From Cichorium intybus (lineage: Eukaryota; Streptophyta; Magnoliopsida; Asterales; Asteraceae): a DNA stretch of 64,000 nucleotides. Positions 10,812 to 22,260 of this stretch are shown here, one piece after another (the stretch's first letter is position 1; each line of letters begins with the position of its first letter). Location of the stretch: NCBI GenBank assembly GCA_023525715.1, contig CM042010.1, forward strand, positions 62,407,229 to 62,471,228, in the 5' to 3' direction. The translations under genes and the position numbers were made by a program. The notes beneath the pieces are model-generated. The model saw only the letters and a list, made by a program, of their open reading frames with translations. It did not search any database and was not told where the DNA came from.

Positions 10812-13536
10812 TTCCGGGAGCTGCACCTGTTGCTCGGGCTCCATATCGATTGGCACCTTCAGAAATGGAGGAATTGAGGAAACAATTGGAAGAACTTCTA
10901 GATCTGGGTTTTATTAGACCGAGTTCTTCATCGTGGGGAGCGCCTATTCTGTTTGTAAAGAAGAAAGATGGATCGATGCGTATGTGTATCGACTATCGAG
11001 AATTGAATAAAGTCACAGTGAAAAACAAATACCCATTACCGAGAATCGATGATTTGTTTGATCAACTTCAGGGGGCGACGTATTTTTCGAAAATTGATCT
11101 GAGGTCGGGGTATCATCAGTTGAAGATTCGAGAATCAGATATTCCAAAGACCGCATTCCGTAATCGTTATGGTCATTATGAGTTTTTGGTTATGCCTTTT
11201 GGGTTAACCAATGCTCCAGCAGCATTTATGGATCTTATGAACAGAGTATGTCGCCCATTCCTTGATACTTTTGTGATTGTGTTCATAGACGAGATTTTGG
11301 TATATTCTCGAAGCCAGACTGAACACAATGTTCATTTACGCCAAATATTGGAATTACTTCGCCGAGAAAAGTTATATGCGAAGTTTTCCAAGTGTGAATT
11401 CTGGCTAAGAGAAGTACAGTTTCTTGGGCATGTTATCAATAGTGAAGGTGTCAAAGTTGATCCAACAAAGATTGAAGCTGTGATGAAATGGGAACAGCCT
11501 CGGAGTCCAACGGAAATACGTAGTTTTCTTGGACTGGCGGGTTACTATAGAAGATTTGTAGAGAATTTCTCTTCGATTGTTGACCCATTGACTAAGTTGA
11601 CCAAAAAGGATGAAAAGTTTGAATGGGCGGAAAGACAACAAGCAGCCTTTCAGAAATTAAAGCAAGCCTTATGTGAAGCTCCAGTTTTAGCCTTACCGCA
11701 AGACGGAGAAAACTACGTGGTTTATAGTGATGCTTCACGGGTGGGCCTTGGATGCGTATTAATGCAGAAAGGTCGAGTAATCGCTTATGCGTCCCGTCAA
11801 TTAAAAGAAGCTGAAAAGAAGTACCCGGTGCATGATCTCGAATTGGCTGCAATAATTTTAGCTTTAAAGCTTTGGAGACACTACTTGTATGGCGTGAAGT
11901 TTGTGGTCTATTCGGATCATAAAAGCCTGAAGTATTTATTTGACCAGAAAGAACTAAACATGAGACAGCAAAGGTGGATGGATCTACTCAAAGATTTTGA
12001 TTGTGAAATATTGTACCATCCCGGCAAAGCGAATGTGGTTGCAGATGCCCTGAGCCGAAAACAATATCCATTGAAGATTACATCCGCGTGTATGGGTGTT
12101 GCGAGCCGACTACCCGAGTTAATTCGTGTGGCACAAGAAGAAGCCTGCAAGACCGAGAATGTGAAAAGTAAACGAATGGTCGGGTATGTAAAGCATTTAG
12201 TTGAAAATTCTCAGCGGTTGAAAACCTTTAAAGGCCGTTTGTGGGTGCCCAAGCAAGGTGAGGCGCGGAGTTTACTTTTAGAAGATGCACATTGTAGCAG
12301 ATATGCTGTACACCCGGGCAGTACCAAGATGTACCGAACACTAAAACCTATGTACTGGTGGCCGGGAATGAAAAGAGATATTGGGAGGTATGTAGAAAAG
12401 TGCCTGACTTGTTTGCAGGTAAAGTCGAACCACCAGAAACCGTATGGCTAAATTCAACCGTTACCAATTCCAGAAAAGAAATGGGATAATATTACAATGG
12501 ACTTCGTAACAAAACTACCCCGAACACCGCGTGGTCATGATACTGTTTGGGTAGTGGTTGATCGATTGACGAAGTCGGCGCAATTTCTACCGATTAGTGA
12601 AAATTTCAAAATCGAAAAATTGGCGAAAATATACATTGACGAGGTAATTCGCCGACATGGGTTACCGTCGTCAATTGTATCCGATCGGGATAGCAGATTT
12701 ACATCTCGATTTTGGCAAAGTCTTCAAGAGCAGTTGGGTTCAAAATTGTTGATGAGTACCGCATATCACCCGCAAACTGATGGGCAAAGTGAAAGAACCA
12801 TTCAGACTTTAGAAGACATGCTTCGATCTTGCGTGATAGACTTTGGCGGGAGTTGGGAAGATCATCTACCTTTGGTAGAATTTGCTTATAACAACAATTT
12901 TCATTCCAGTATTCAGATGGCCCCGTATAAAGCGTTGTACGGAGCACCGTGTCGTACTCCGACTTGCTGGACTGAAGTGGGGGAAAAACCATTGGCCGGA
13001 CCCGAAATCGTAGCCCAAACTGAAGAAAAAATTAAACAAATTCTAGAACATTTGAAAGTTGCCCAAAACCGACAAAAATAGTATGCTGATAAGTGGGTGA
13101 AACCGTTGGAATTCCGAGTGGGAGAAATGGTGATGCTCAAAGTATCCCCTTGGAAAGGTTTAATTCACTTCGGGAAGAAAGGAAAGTTGAGTCCCCGTTT
13201 TATAGGTCCTTTCCGGATATCCCAAAGAGTCGGAGCTATGGCGTACCGATTGGAGTTACCTGATGAGCTCCAAGGTATCCACAATGTTTTCCATGTGTCC
13301 CACTTGCGGAAGACATTGTTTGATGAGTCCCAACGAATACCTCTTGCTGATATTGAACTAGATGAGAAACTTAAGTATTCAGAACAACCCGAGAAAGTGT
13401 TAGATCGGAAAGTGAGACAGCTGCGGAATAAGAAGATTAATATGGTTAAAGTACTTTGGCAACACCATAGGGGTTCTGATATGCCGTGGAAACTGAAGAT
13501 GAAATGAGGGAGAAATACCCTCAACTCTTTACTTGA
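10812..13536 (+). pseudogene. pol: RT, RNase H, integrase and chromodomain-like tail of element C
   Basis: In the frame shifted by the deletion above, RT runs from about 10850, with the catalytic box present as FIDEI near 11284-11298 where chromoviruses usually have F/Y-x-DD. RNase H follows (DALSRK end near 12045-12060), then the zinc-binding H2C2 head of integrase (about 12280-12420), the integrase core (about 12490-12950) and the GPF/GPY-like module with FHVSHLRK near 13290. Stops lie at 12449 (TAA) and 13079 (TAG). A second one-base deletion near 13489 truncates the last 16 or so codons, which otherwise end at 13536 and resemble the Tekay chromodomain tail that directs integration into heterochromatin. 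The element cannot move by itself. Confidence 0.93.
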
Positions 13537-13555
13537 TTCCGAGGACGGAATCTTT

Positions 13556-13571
13556 TAAAGGGAGGAGAATT
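13556..13571 (+). other. polypurine tract of element C
   Basis: The run AAAGGGAGGAGAAT sits directly before the 3' LTR start at 13572, the expected plus-strand primer position. Confidence 0.88.
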
Positions 13572-15096
13572 TGTAACACCATGTTACTCTCGGTAAGTAT
13601 TTATATACTAGTCTTAGTGAAATTAAGATTAATTAAATTATTGTATGAGTTTGGGTAGTTAGAATTTCATTTGGAAGGAATTTGAAGTTGAAAAATTGCA
13701 TAAAGCAGGTTACACGGGTCGTGTAGGAGTTACACGGGTCGTGTGGGAAGTCTTGTTGGACTTGTTGGGCATACCGAAGGTTACACGGGTCGTGTAACAA
13801 GTTGATGAATTCTTACCGTAAACTACACGGTCCTTGTAGTTTTGGACACTGGTCGTGTAGCTCTGTAGAACAAAACTTCAAATTTCATACCGTAAACTAC
13901 ACGGGCCGTGTAGTTTTGGACACGGGTCGTGCTGCACACTGGCCCCACCCATTTAAGTTGCGAAAATCCATCTTTTGGTCAGATTTATCTCGATCAAAAC
14001 CTCTCCTCAACCCTAGAAATATTTCCTATACCATATTAGGACCAAATTGGAAGGCTAGAACTCGAAGGATTGAAGTAATCTTCGGTATTTCGCTTCTTGA
14101 AGGTAAGGTTTACGGTTTTGGCTCTTTTGAACAGTTGATTTGGTAATTTTGGGTGGGTTTCGAGTTGTGGTGAAGGACCACCTGTGTATGGCTAGAAATT
14201 TAACTTATACACATGTTTGGGAAGTATTGAAATGTTTCTAAACTTGAGTCTTAGCTATTGAAATCGAGTTTCAAGCCTAGATGGTTGAAAATCAAGGTTT
14301 TGACCTCTACATGGTATGTGTGTGATTGTGTAGGTGCAAGAAAACCTTAAAGGTTTGTGATAGCTTCGGTGTTGCAAATTAGAACTATAAAGAGTCTCGA
14401 TACCAGGTGAGTAATCTCTCTTATATCAGTTATGATATTTGTATTGATTGAACTCTTGAAATTGAAAGGAGCCTTAGCATTTGAAATGGCAATCTATAAG
14501 TTAGTCAATTACCCAATTGGTATGGTATAACGGCCTTTGAGGCTAGGAGATTGAATTTCGTATCCAAATGTAACGGCCCTCGTGGCTAGGAGATTAGATT
14601 TCGTATCCAAATGTTAACGGCCCCTCGTGGCTAGGAGATTGGATTCCGTATCCAAATTATACGGCCTATATGGCTAGGAGATTGGATGTGATATCCAAAT
14701 AATAATAACGGCCCTTGTGGCTAGGAGATTGGATTGATATCCAAAGGTCGATTCAAACAAGAATATACACTGTATTGAGTTTTAACAACTTAATTATATA
14801 TTTACATGCTAAATTGTCTATATGATTACTCATTGAGCTTCATGGCTCACAGTGTATGTGTGAATTGTCCCTGCAGGTGAGCGTGACCCTGCTAAAGGTA
14901 AAGATGTAGCTCATGGATAGGATTATTCGTTGTAGCGGCCCGGCTTAGGAGGAGTTTACTTTTGATATATACTCCTTGATACACTTGTACCGTTTTGTAA
15001 TAACTTATACACCTAAACAGTAGTTTTGTATGTTTAAAACTGTGTTTAAAAATGAAAAATTTTGGGTGTATTTTGTTTAAAAAGGCGGGTGTTACA
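13572..15096 (+). repeat. 3' LTR of element C (1525 bp)
   Basis: It is near-identical to the 5' LTR apart from scattered substitutions and loss of one palindrome copy near 13797. It contains the palindrome cluster (13708-13936) and the five tandem units (14527-14747), ends GTTACA at 15096 and is followed by the TCCGG duplication. Confidence 0.95.
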
Positions 15097-15101
15097 TCCG
15101 G

Positions 15102-15490
15102 TTGTGGCATCCTTGACCGCTTTACCTCCAGTTCGCACTACGACGCGAGCCCTGGAGATGATGGGGCTTATTGAGCAGCAGCACCCGGGCCAGTTTGTGA
15201 GGGTGGCGACTGAGGCACCTTAGGATCCCCTACCAGCTTACGCTCAGCCGGGTAGGAGACGCCGGAGGCCAGCAGCACCAGCAGATCCAGCGCCACCACA
15301 GCCATAGCAGGAGGAGGTGACAGAGATGAGGCGACTGCAGGATCGAGTCGCCAGGATGGAGGACCAGCTGGAGTGGATAGGGGAGGTACTTTTAGAGTTA
15401 GCCACACAGCAGGGACACCGCCCCCGACCATTCCCAGCCCGAGCTCACGATGATGAGGCCGGGTCTTCCAGGCCACTAGGTGGCGATTGA
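15102..15490 (+). pseudogene. env-like / ATHILA ORF1-type gene, 3' part (element B)
   Basis: After the duplicated TCCGG the env-like ORF resumes, matching the C-terminal third of the D protein: an Ala/Leu/Arg segment, a basic Pro/Ala-rich linker with RRRR-like runs, and a short coiled-coil-like EMRRLQDRVARMEDQLEWIG segment near 15325-15380. Stops occur near 15221 and 15307. Unlike D it keeps an extra tail of about 35 codons ending at TGA 15488-15490, because D has lost one G in a G-run near the same point. Confidence 0.75.
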
Positions 15491-16508
15491 TGTGATTGAT
15501 GTATTTTCTTTTTCTTCTTTGTGGATATATGTACTGTACCTAAGACACTACTATCTTTTAGTTGTTTATATTTTATTCTGTTTGCATTTGATGTTTTTGT
15601 TGAGTCATGCATGAGATACCAAAAATTGGAGGAGTTGTTTCAAGCAAGTGTGGGGTCACCGTGCCCCCTCCACTTGCTTTGACTACCGGCGTGTTCACTG
15701 TTGCGCTACAACTCCAGAACGCGAAATCGAGGACCTTTTTGTTCGTATTTTGTACCTGTGATACCGAGTACCAACTAAGCGATCTACTGTCCAAAAGGGT
15801 AACTCTTTCTCCCTTGTTCTAAATAATTTTTGTACAACGGGGACGTTGTACGATTTTAAGTGTGGGGTGTGGACGGTCGAAAGAGTAATTTTTTGAAATT
15901 TTTGCAGAAATGACCGATTTTCAAAATTTTTTAGCAACTTTTTCAAAATGTTTATTAGATTATAATTTTGAAATGAATAGTTTGTGATTGTTTATAGCAT
16001 TAGTATTTTTCGAGAGATACTATGTAGTTGTGATCATGCTATTAGTTGAGTCAAATAAGTAGAGTTTTAGGAGTTAGAAGATTGGACTGTTTTAAGATTG
16101 GAATTTAGGAAGGAACTGTCAATCTGTGGCCTTTGTTGTTCGAGCCGGTAGGTCTAAAATGGGTGGGCCTTACGCACATTTCCACCTAAGATTGTCTGGT
16201 CTGGGAAGGTATTTCCGAAAGCTTGCTACACGAACAACATCGAAAGTCATGGACAATTCTTTAATGGCCTTTAGAATCTGAATGAGTACGTACACTTCAT
16301 TGTGGACAGAAAATTTGTAATCAAGGGTTCTCTAGAAAGCCATGAATTTCAAAGAACATTCCGATTATGTTTTCACGAATTATTCCACTCTAACTCATAA
16401 GGCAATAAGTTTTGAAACTGAACACAGTCAAAAATTGTTTGAATCTTAGTTAAAATCTATTAAAAACTCTCTTGCTTGGGGACAAGCAAGGCACAAGTGT
16501 GGGGTGTT
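15491..16508 (+). other. 3' untranslated region of element B
   Basis: This is non-coding and collinear with 54971-56083 of D in reverse complement. It contains three AAGTGTGGGG motifs (15646-15655, 15858-15867, 16495-16504); the last abuts the LTR and acts as the polypurine tract, the others are candidate internal copies. No other feature is recognised. Confidence 0.65.
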
Positions 16509-17490
16509 TGACAACGCCTAGTAATATCATATATTTTAGTCGTTGTTGAGCCCTATTCTTAGTGAAATTATATCACATATCTACTGGTATTACTCATTTT
16601 TCGTGCCAGCACTTGTTTGGAAAGAAATAATGAAAACAGGGACTAAAAGCCTGCAATTTGGAAGAAGTTTGAAGATCAAGGCAAAATCAGAAAAAATACG
16701 TACGCGCGCCGCAGAAATCATCAAGGCGCGACGCGGTAATGAGGCGGTGGAAAACATTCAAATTCCGAAGAAACGGGGAGAAACCCCTACTCGCGACGCG
16801 GGATCGATAAATGCGCGGCGCGGTCTCGAGATTTTTACAACTATAAATAGAGGCTTTTAGGTCGAAAAAACTAGCGAAGACCTGGTGTAAAATCGACCCC
16901 CAAGGCTCTTTGACTCCGAGATTTAACTTCTGAAACCATCAATTGGTAATTTTATGTTTTTAGTTTTAATTTTCATTTAGTTTAGTAGTAGTAATCATTG
17001 GCTAGTATCTTTGGGAGTGACAACCATTGATATTTAGTTCTAGTTTCTGTTTTTGGACCTTTTGGTTACTGTTTTGTACCATTGGATCTGAGTTTAAGTT
17101 AAGTAATCATTTGGTTACAAGTAATTGCTTCTTTTCGATGTTTTATGCTTGTGATTGAATTGTTGGATATTTGGATTGTGTTTGATGTGGAATTAATCTT
17201 GATTGTACTGAGTTTCAATTCTGATTTCAGTGACCAATTAGGGTTAGTTATTGATTTGGTTGATAGTTTAGTTCATGATTGTTTGGACTACTGGATTTTA
17301 TGCTTTTTAGGGTTTAGTTGTCAAAGGCTAGGAACTAGGTCCTCTGACTGTAGCGTGACACTGCAGTTGGTAATCTGTCACCTGTCTCGACCACGTAACT
17401 CCTGTGGATCGACCCTGACTTCCACTTTGCTAAGTGAGAGTGAGGTTTATTTTCTTATTTTTGACCGCATGACAACCGGCTGCGATGTCA
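16509..17490 (+). repeat. 3' LTR of element B (982 bp)
   Basis: It begins TGACAACGCC and ends GCGATGTCA, matching the LTRs of D (about 1.09 kb) in reverse complement. A TATAAATA box lies at 16842-16849, preceded by CG-rich blocks (16705-16835). The following base starts the RT fragment of E. Confidence 0.9.
16842..16849 (+). promoter_or_regulatory. TATA box in LTR of B
   Basis: TATAAATA followed by AGAGGC, conserved in both LTRs of D (54631-54638 and 59903-59910 on the minus strand), so probably the U3 core promoter. Confidence 0.6.
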
Positions 17491-17491
17491 G

Positions 17492-18000
17492 TATATTATC
17501 GAAGAAGACTAAAACAAACTTCCGCAAATAAGGTTTGAAAATGTCGTTCATCAAAGCTTGAAATGTCGCTGGGGCATTCATAAGTCCAAAAGGCATTACC
17601 TTGAATTCATAATGGCCCTCATGGGTGCAGAAAGCAGTTTTATGGACGTCTTTGGCACGGATACGAATTTGATGATACCCGGAGCAGAGGTCCAATTTGC
17701 TGAAGACCTTCGATCTATGTAGTTCATCTAATAACTCGTCTATGACAGGGATCGGGAACTTATCCTGAACGGTGGTTTGATTTAGAGCATGGTAGTCCAT
17801 GCAAAATCTCCAAGACCCGTCTTTCTTTTTGAAAAGGATAATCGGGCTTGAATACGGGCTGTTACTTGGTTGAATCACGCCGACGGTTAGCATCTCACGG
17901 ATCATCCTTTCTATCTCGTCTTTTTAGAAGTGAGGATATCTATAAGGTCGGACACTCACCGGTGAGGTCCCTTCCTTTAGGGTTATCTGATGCTCTATGG
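17492..18000 (-). pseudogene. reverse transcriptase N-terminal half of E, cut by B
   Basis: The minus-strand frame from about 18000 to 17492 covers the protease-RT linker and RT blocks 1-4: KKKDGSWRFCMDY, SGYHQIRIRAKDVHKTAF, FGLMNAPATFQALMND and FVLVFFDNI. The last is the catalytic box, with Asn where the second Asp is expected. The protein stops making sense exactly at the LTR boundary of B (17490/17491). One in-frame stop lies near 17922. Confidence 0.88.
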
Positions 18001-18053
18001 TGCGTCTCAGTGGTAAGCACTTAGGCTCCTGAACTCGGAATTGCCGAATTCGA

Positions 18054-18629
18054 TTAGCACCCCGTCTTTTCTTTTCCCAAAACTCGCTCCATCGCTTTTA
18101 AAGAAATCACTGACGTTCCCAACGAGCGATCACCCGTTAGTTTGACTTTCTTCCCGTCTTTCTCGAACTCTATGGTTTGTTCTTTCCAGTTCGTCCTTGT
18201 CATACACAAGGTCTCCAGCCACTTCATGCCTAGAATGACATCCGAGCTGCCAAGTCGCAGGGGTAGAAAATCATCAATGACGTCAACTTCAGTCAAGTGT
18301 AGAACCATTTGACTGCAAACCCCTTTCCCCTGTTCCTTGTCTCTAGTACCCATCCTTACCCCGTAGGGTTCTGTGTCGTCGACTTGCAACCCCATCTTGG
18401 TAACAATATAAGAAGAGACGAAATTGTGAGTAGCCCCTGGATCGATCAGTGTCACCACAGGATGGTCCATGATTTGCCCTCGTACCTTCATGGTTTTGGG
18501 TGAGTCCAAGCCCACCACCGAATTCATAGAAACCTCAATCTCTTCATCGGCATTAAGCTCTTCTTCCTTCTTACTAGCTTCATCGGTCTCGATATGTGGC
18601 TCTTCATCTTCCACCAATATTACGTTCAC
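18054..18629 (-). pseudogene. aspartic protease of E
   Basis: 191 codons on the minus strand. An acidic N-terminal linker is followed by a retropepsin-like domain with the catalytic motif in VTLIDPGATHNFVSS (about 18462-18418) and GSSDVILGMKWLETL near 18254-18210. It would process Gag-Pol. A frameshift separates it from the gag frame upstream and another break from the RT frame downstream. Confidence 0.88.
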
Positions 18630-18745
18630 GACCTTCTTGCAGATATGCTCCTTGTGCCATCGCTCATCACACCGGTAACACGAACCCCGACTGCGTTTTC
18701 TTGTATTTGGTCTTCTATGAGTGTGCGACTTTCTTTCGTTAGGGT

Positions 18746-19798
18746 TCAGGAGTTTTCTCCCCGCCGATTCCCGATGTAAGATGACCTTCCTCCCAAAGTA
18801 ACGTTACTACCAATGTCAGATTTCCCCGTATTGGAGTTACGGTACCCTAATGACCCGAAACCACTAGTCCTTAGGGCCCTGTTCTTGTCTTCGATTTGCT
18901 GGACCAGATCCATGGCACGACCCAAGCTTTCTGGGGCCCACATCCTCAACTCATTCTTTATACTGGGCTTGAGCCCCTTTATGAAACTAGCAATCGCTAC
19001 CCTTTCCGTAACTCCTTCCAATGGGCGGCTAAGTCGATGAAACGCCGAATATACTCCTACGTCGTTCCCGTTTGTTCGAGCGATGATCATTGTTCGTACA
19101 GATCACCCCTGAATCGAACGGAATTTCTTCAGGAATACCCCCTTAAGCTCTTCCCATGTCAACAAGGGGTTTTGTTTGTTAGTCCATCGATACCAAGCCA
19201 ACGCATCCCCGCTGAGACTCAGCACCGCCGCCTCTAATTTCTCCTCATTGATGAGTTGGTAAATGGCAAAGTACCTCGCAGCTTGAAGTATCCAGCCATC
19301 TGGGTCCGTTCCATCAAAGGTTGGCATGTCCACCTTCCTTTGCCGGTAGTCGAACCTGCCCCTACCATGTTTGTATTGATAGGGGCTTCCCAGTATCCAA
19401 CCAGGCCCACCGCCGCCACCTGGTCCACCGCCACTCGGACCGCCGCCACCCTGGCCTCTGCCACTCGGGCCGCCTCCGCTGGTTCCCGTTCCACTTATCC
19501 GCTTGCCTCCATTTGTGGGTTGCCCTAAGGTAGTGATTATCTCAGACCTTGGAGATCCATTATTTCCCCTACCAGTACCCACAAATACTTCACTTCTTTC
19601 TAAGAGCTTTGCCAATGCCAACCTCGTTTCTTCTTGCCCTTTTTTCATCTCTTCCTGGCCTTATAAGACTCTCTCCATTCTTAGCTTCAGCTCTTCTATA
19701 TCATTCCCCTGCATCTGGATCTAGAGCTGGTGGGTCTGCATCTGCTCCTACATCATCCCCACTGCCTCTTCAACCTTCTTAGTTGCTGGCACCACCAT
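18746..19798 (-). pseudogene. gag of E
   Basis: The frame opens at ATG 19798-19796, has in-frame stops in its first 50 codons and at 19103-19105, and ends at 18746. It contains a charged coiled-coil-like start, a striking Gly-rich segment (about 19540-19390), and a retrotransposon gag domain (about 19330-18880) with MPTFDGTDPDGWI, LAWYRW and FIKGLKPSIKNELRM stretches. The zinc-knuckle region after 18746 is frame-shifted. Capsid protein in active relatives. Confidence 0.88.
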
Positions 19799-19819
19799 AA
19801 TAAACCAGAGATCATTGAT

Positions 19820-19831
19820 GCTCTGATACCA
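19820..19831 (-). other. primer-binding site of E
   Basis: The minus strand reads TGGTATCAGAGC two bases after the LTR end at 19834. It complements initiator tRNA-Met and fixes the orientation of E. Confidence 0.88.
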
Positions 19832-19833
19832 GT

Positions 19834-20280
19834 TGATAGACCTAGCTACCTTAAGCTCAAATAAACACGAAGAGAATTGATTCAAAACAGTCGAATGATT
19901 CAAATTGCAATAAAAAATCCCCACAATTCTAGAGGTGGGTTCTCTCCTAGTTCACGAAGAACTTTTTACAAGGAATTTCTGCTTACCTCTCCTCAGACCC
20001 ATCCTAGGAATAAATACTCCACCAAGGGAACAAAAAGGACAACCGATAATTCAGGAATTGCAGTCCCAAAAAGCTAAACGTGGGAGTGCACCAACTAACC
20101 AATTATAAAAATAAAGACAGGACAAAAACGTAAAAGATGACTAACTCCCATAAGCCCAAAGTTACTGGACTGGATTAGTCCTGATTGGGCCCTTCTTCCT
20201 CCTGCTGTAGACTTGAAAGGTTTGGGGTCTATAGTAACTAACTTTAATGAATAAATATGAAAAGATTGAGCTATACCTCA
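19834..20280 (-). repeat. LTR shared by E and E2 (about 447 bp)
   Basis: On the minus strand it would run TGAGGTATAGC to GGTCTATCA. The right limit is set by the E2 pol stop codon and a purine-rich run (20281-20300) immediately before a TG; the left limit by the primer-binding site of E. No second copy is in the window, so the right boundary is less certain. It therefore serves as 3' LTR of the E2 pol segment and 5' LTR of E. Confidence 0.6.
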
Positions 20281-21709
20281 CTTGTTTCTTCTCCTGCTAT
20301 AAGTGAAAGTCACAAGTGGTCGTCCATCAATACCTCCCCCAAGAGCATCACATTGTCCTCGAGATGGAAAGATGGAAATACCTCATTAAAAAGACATGAT
20401 AATCTTACCAAGTGGCTTCAAATTAAGGCAAGTCTTTCCATTTGATGAGAAGTTCTTTATTTACATATGAATTAGTTCTTAGTTTTGACACACTTTCAGG
20501 TTCCACCACTAACTCCATTTCTTCTGATAATTGTTTTGGTAAAGTATTTGAAGATAAAGAATATCCAATTTATAAGCCACCTAACCTACTTTCTCTAAAA
20601 CTTCAAATGGGCCATAAAATCTGGCTGATAACTTTTGATTGTGGTATTTCCATTGTGATTTCAGTCTATATGGTTGCAACTTAAAAAAAACTTTGCTATT
20701 CTGCTCAAAGTTCTCATATTTTCCATGTTTATCGGCTTGAAACTTCATTCTTTGTTGTGCTTTTATTAAATTAAGCCTCAAATCATCCAATAACCAATGT
20801 CTCTTTGATCGTTTGTACCGTACAAGCCCCCATTTGACATTTCACAAGCTTAGATGGATCGTTTCCATACAATGCTTTCAAAGGAGTACAATGGAGTGAA
20901 GCATGATATGTAGTATTGTACCAAAATTCCACTTACGGACCAAAAACTGTTTCCAATTTTGCATTACAAAACACCATAAATATTGTTCTGACTGACCACC
21001 AATTCACCACTTTCGATTGACCATCAAATTGGGGATGAAAAGCCGTTGAACAACATAATTTTGTTGTTATTTCTTAAAAAGTTGTTTTCAAAATTGTCTA
21101 AAGAAAATCTTATCATGATCCGTGATGATTGAAATTGAAACACCATGTAAACAAACTATTTCTTTTAGAAAGTTCTCTGCCACTTGTTGAGCTGTAAAAG
21201 GGTGTTTAAGAGCGATGCAATGAGCGAATTTGCTCAATTGGTCAACCACCACCATGATTGTATCATAACCTTCTGATTTGGGTAGGCCCTCCACAAAATC
21301 CACAGTAAGAGCATCCCAAACTTGCATTGGAACTTCAATTGGATGTAAGAATCTTCTTGGCGACTTATTTAAAAACTTGTTTTGTTGACAAATAGTGAAT
21401 GCTTTAAAAAAAATTTAGTATCATGTCTCATACCTACCCAAAAGAGTTCTGATGTTACCCTTGTAAGGTTCGATTCTCCCCTGAATGTCAACCCATCAAT
21501 GACCCATGAAATTCATCTAGAATTATATTAATCAAATAGGAGTTTTGAGATAAACTAACCGGTCTTTATACCAAAACAAATCATTTCGAATTTCAAAACC
21601 TGTATGGTTGGTGTTTTGTATGGTTAAATCTTCTTTAATCTCTTTAACAACACGTCATTCTCCACTTCTTTCTTAAGTAAATCCCAATCTCGCCATTGAG
21701 GGCCACCAT
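20281..21709 (-). pseudogene. integrase and C-terminal tail of E2
   Basis: On the minus strand the integrase core has the WDALTVDFVEGLPKSEGYDTIMVVVD stretch (about 21320-21245), with DRLSK changed to DQLSK, and ends near 21088. Further on are the QRMKFQADKH and KLSARFYGPFEVLEKVG stretches (20790-20581) and a tail with FPSFHLEDNV (about 20380), ending just before 20281. Many stops and frameshifts are present. Confidence 0.8.
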
Positions 21710-21846
21710 TGTTAGTGTATATTTATATTTGTATTCTCTTTGTAAAAGGCCTTGCCCTCGTTTTGTGTATGTATTTTGTATAAGCCCGCCAAAGTTATCC
21801 ATTGTAATCTCTATATATTATGGTTTAATGAGATGGAGATCATTCA
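21710..21846 (+). repeat. 5' LTR of F (about 137 bp)
   Basis: The TGTTAGTGTATATTTATATT start and GATCATTCA end match 32337-32464. The primer-binding site begins about 11 bases later, so the true end could be a few bases further on. Confidence 0.75.
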
Positions 21847-21857
21847 TGCTGCGTACA

Positions 21858-21869
21858 TGGTATCAAAGC
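21858..21869 (+). other. primer-binding site of F, one mismatch
   Basis: TGGTATCAAAGC differs by one base from the usual initiator tRNA-Met complement. Confidence 0.7.
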
Positions 21870-22002
21870 TTTTCATCTGAATCCCTTCCTAAATGATCTC
21901 ACGTCTTCTTCTCAAACCCTGCGGCTGTCTGCCTCTTCCTTGTCACCGTTTCTTTCTTCCTCTCGATCTCATCTCATCATTTTCCTTACTATTACACATC
22001 TA

Positions 22003-22190
22003 ATGGGAGACGCAACACAAACACAACCTCAACCCATCATAGAAAAACCATACAAAATTGCAAACATCGATGCTTGGATCCCAATTATTTTTTGACCGTA
22101 TGCATTAGCATGCTTTGAGAGTGCTTTTTGAAACCCACTTGTCGGTTTCGGTGTGACTCATAATCTTCAAAAACCCAAAGACTCGGAACA
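22003..22190 (+). pseudogene. gag N-terminus of F, first copy
   Basis: It starts ATGGGAGACGCAACACAAAC and is matched by a second copy at 27702 onward, showing that the gag region is duplicated. It is interrupted by insertion of G at 22196 and has in-frame stops. Confidence 0.65.
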
Positions 22191-22260
22191 TGGAGTGTTG
22201 AAGTATCATCACTAGCCCAGTCAAGACAAACCCAACAAGTTTAGCCCAATATCTACAAGG

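Larger units (their letters stand above)
7270..15096 (+). mobile_element. Ty3/gypsy Tekay/Del-like element C, complete
   Basis: Two LTRs (7270-8815 and 13572-15096) enclose a primer-binding site, a gag-protease-RT-RNase H-integrase-chromodomain-like frame and a polypurine tract. The 5-bp duplication TCCGG lies at both ends (7265-7269 and 15097-15101), and removal of C reconnects the env-like ORF of B. Domain order (RT before integrase) makes it Ty3/gypsy. The LTR ends (TGTAACACC and GGGTGTTACA), tRNA-Met primer site and C-terminal chromodomain-like tail suggest the Tekay/Del clade. Confidence 0.95.
3998..17490 (+). mobile_element. Athila-type Ty3/gypsy element B, non-autonomous, interrupted by C
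   Basis: B carries a gag C-terminus, an Athila-style protease, a long untranslated spacer, an env-like ORF and a 3' LTR, but no RT, RNase H or integrase between protease and env-like ORF. Its 5' end lies left of A, off the window. C is inserted at 7270-15096 inside the env-like ORF. The 3' LTR ends at 17490 and interrupts the RT gene of E; the following GTATA should be the target-site duplication. B's right half (from about 5755) is collinear with element D, while the left halves differ completely. Confidence 0.88.
17491..20280 (-). mobile_element. Reina-like Ty3/gypsy element E, 5' part
   Basis: Reading leftwards on the minus strand the order is LTR (20280-19834), primer-binding site, gag, protease and the first half of RT, where B is inserted. 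The remaining RT, RNase H and integrase would lie left of B, off the window. The RT wording (SGYHQIRI, HKTAF, VMPFGLMNAPATFQ) is of the Reina/chromovirus type. Confidence 0.82.

Noticed and set aside
18896..19782. Several plus-strand ORFs with Pro/Ser/Leu-rich products
   Set aside because: They are the antisense of E gag, including its Gly-rich segment, and have no support of their own.
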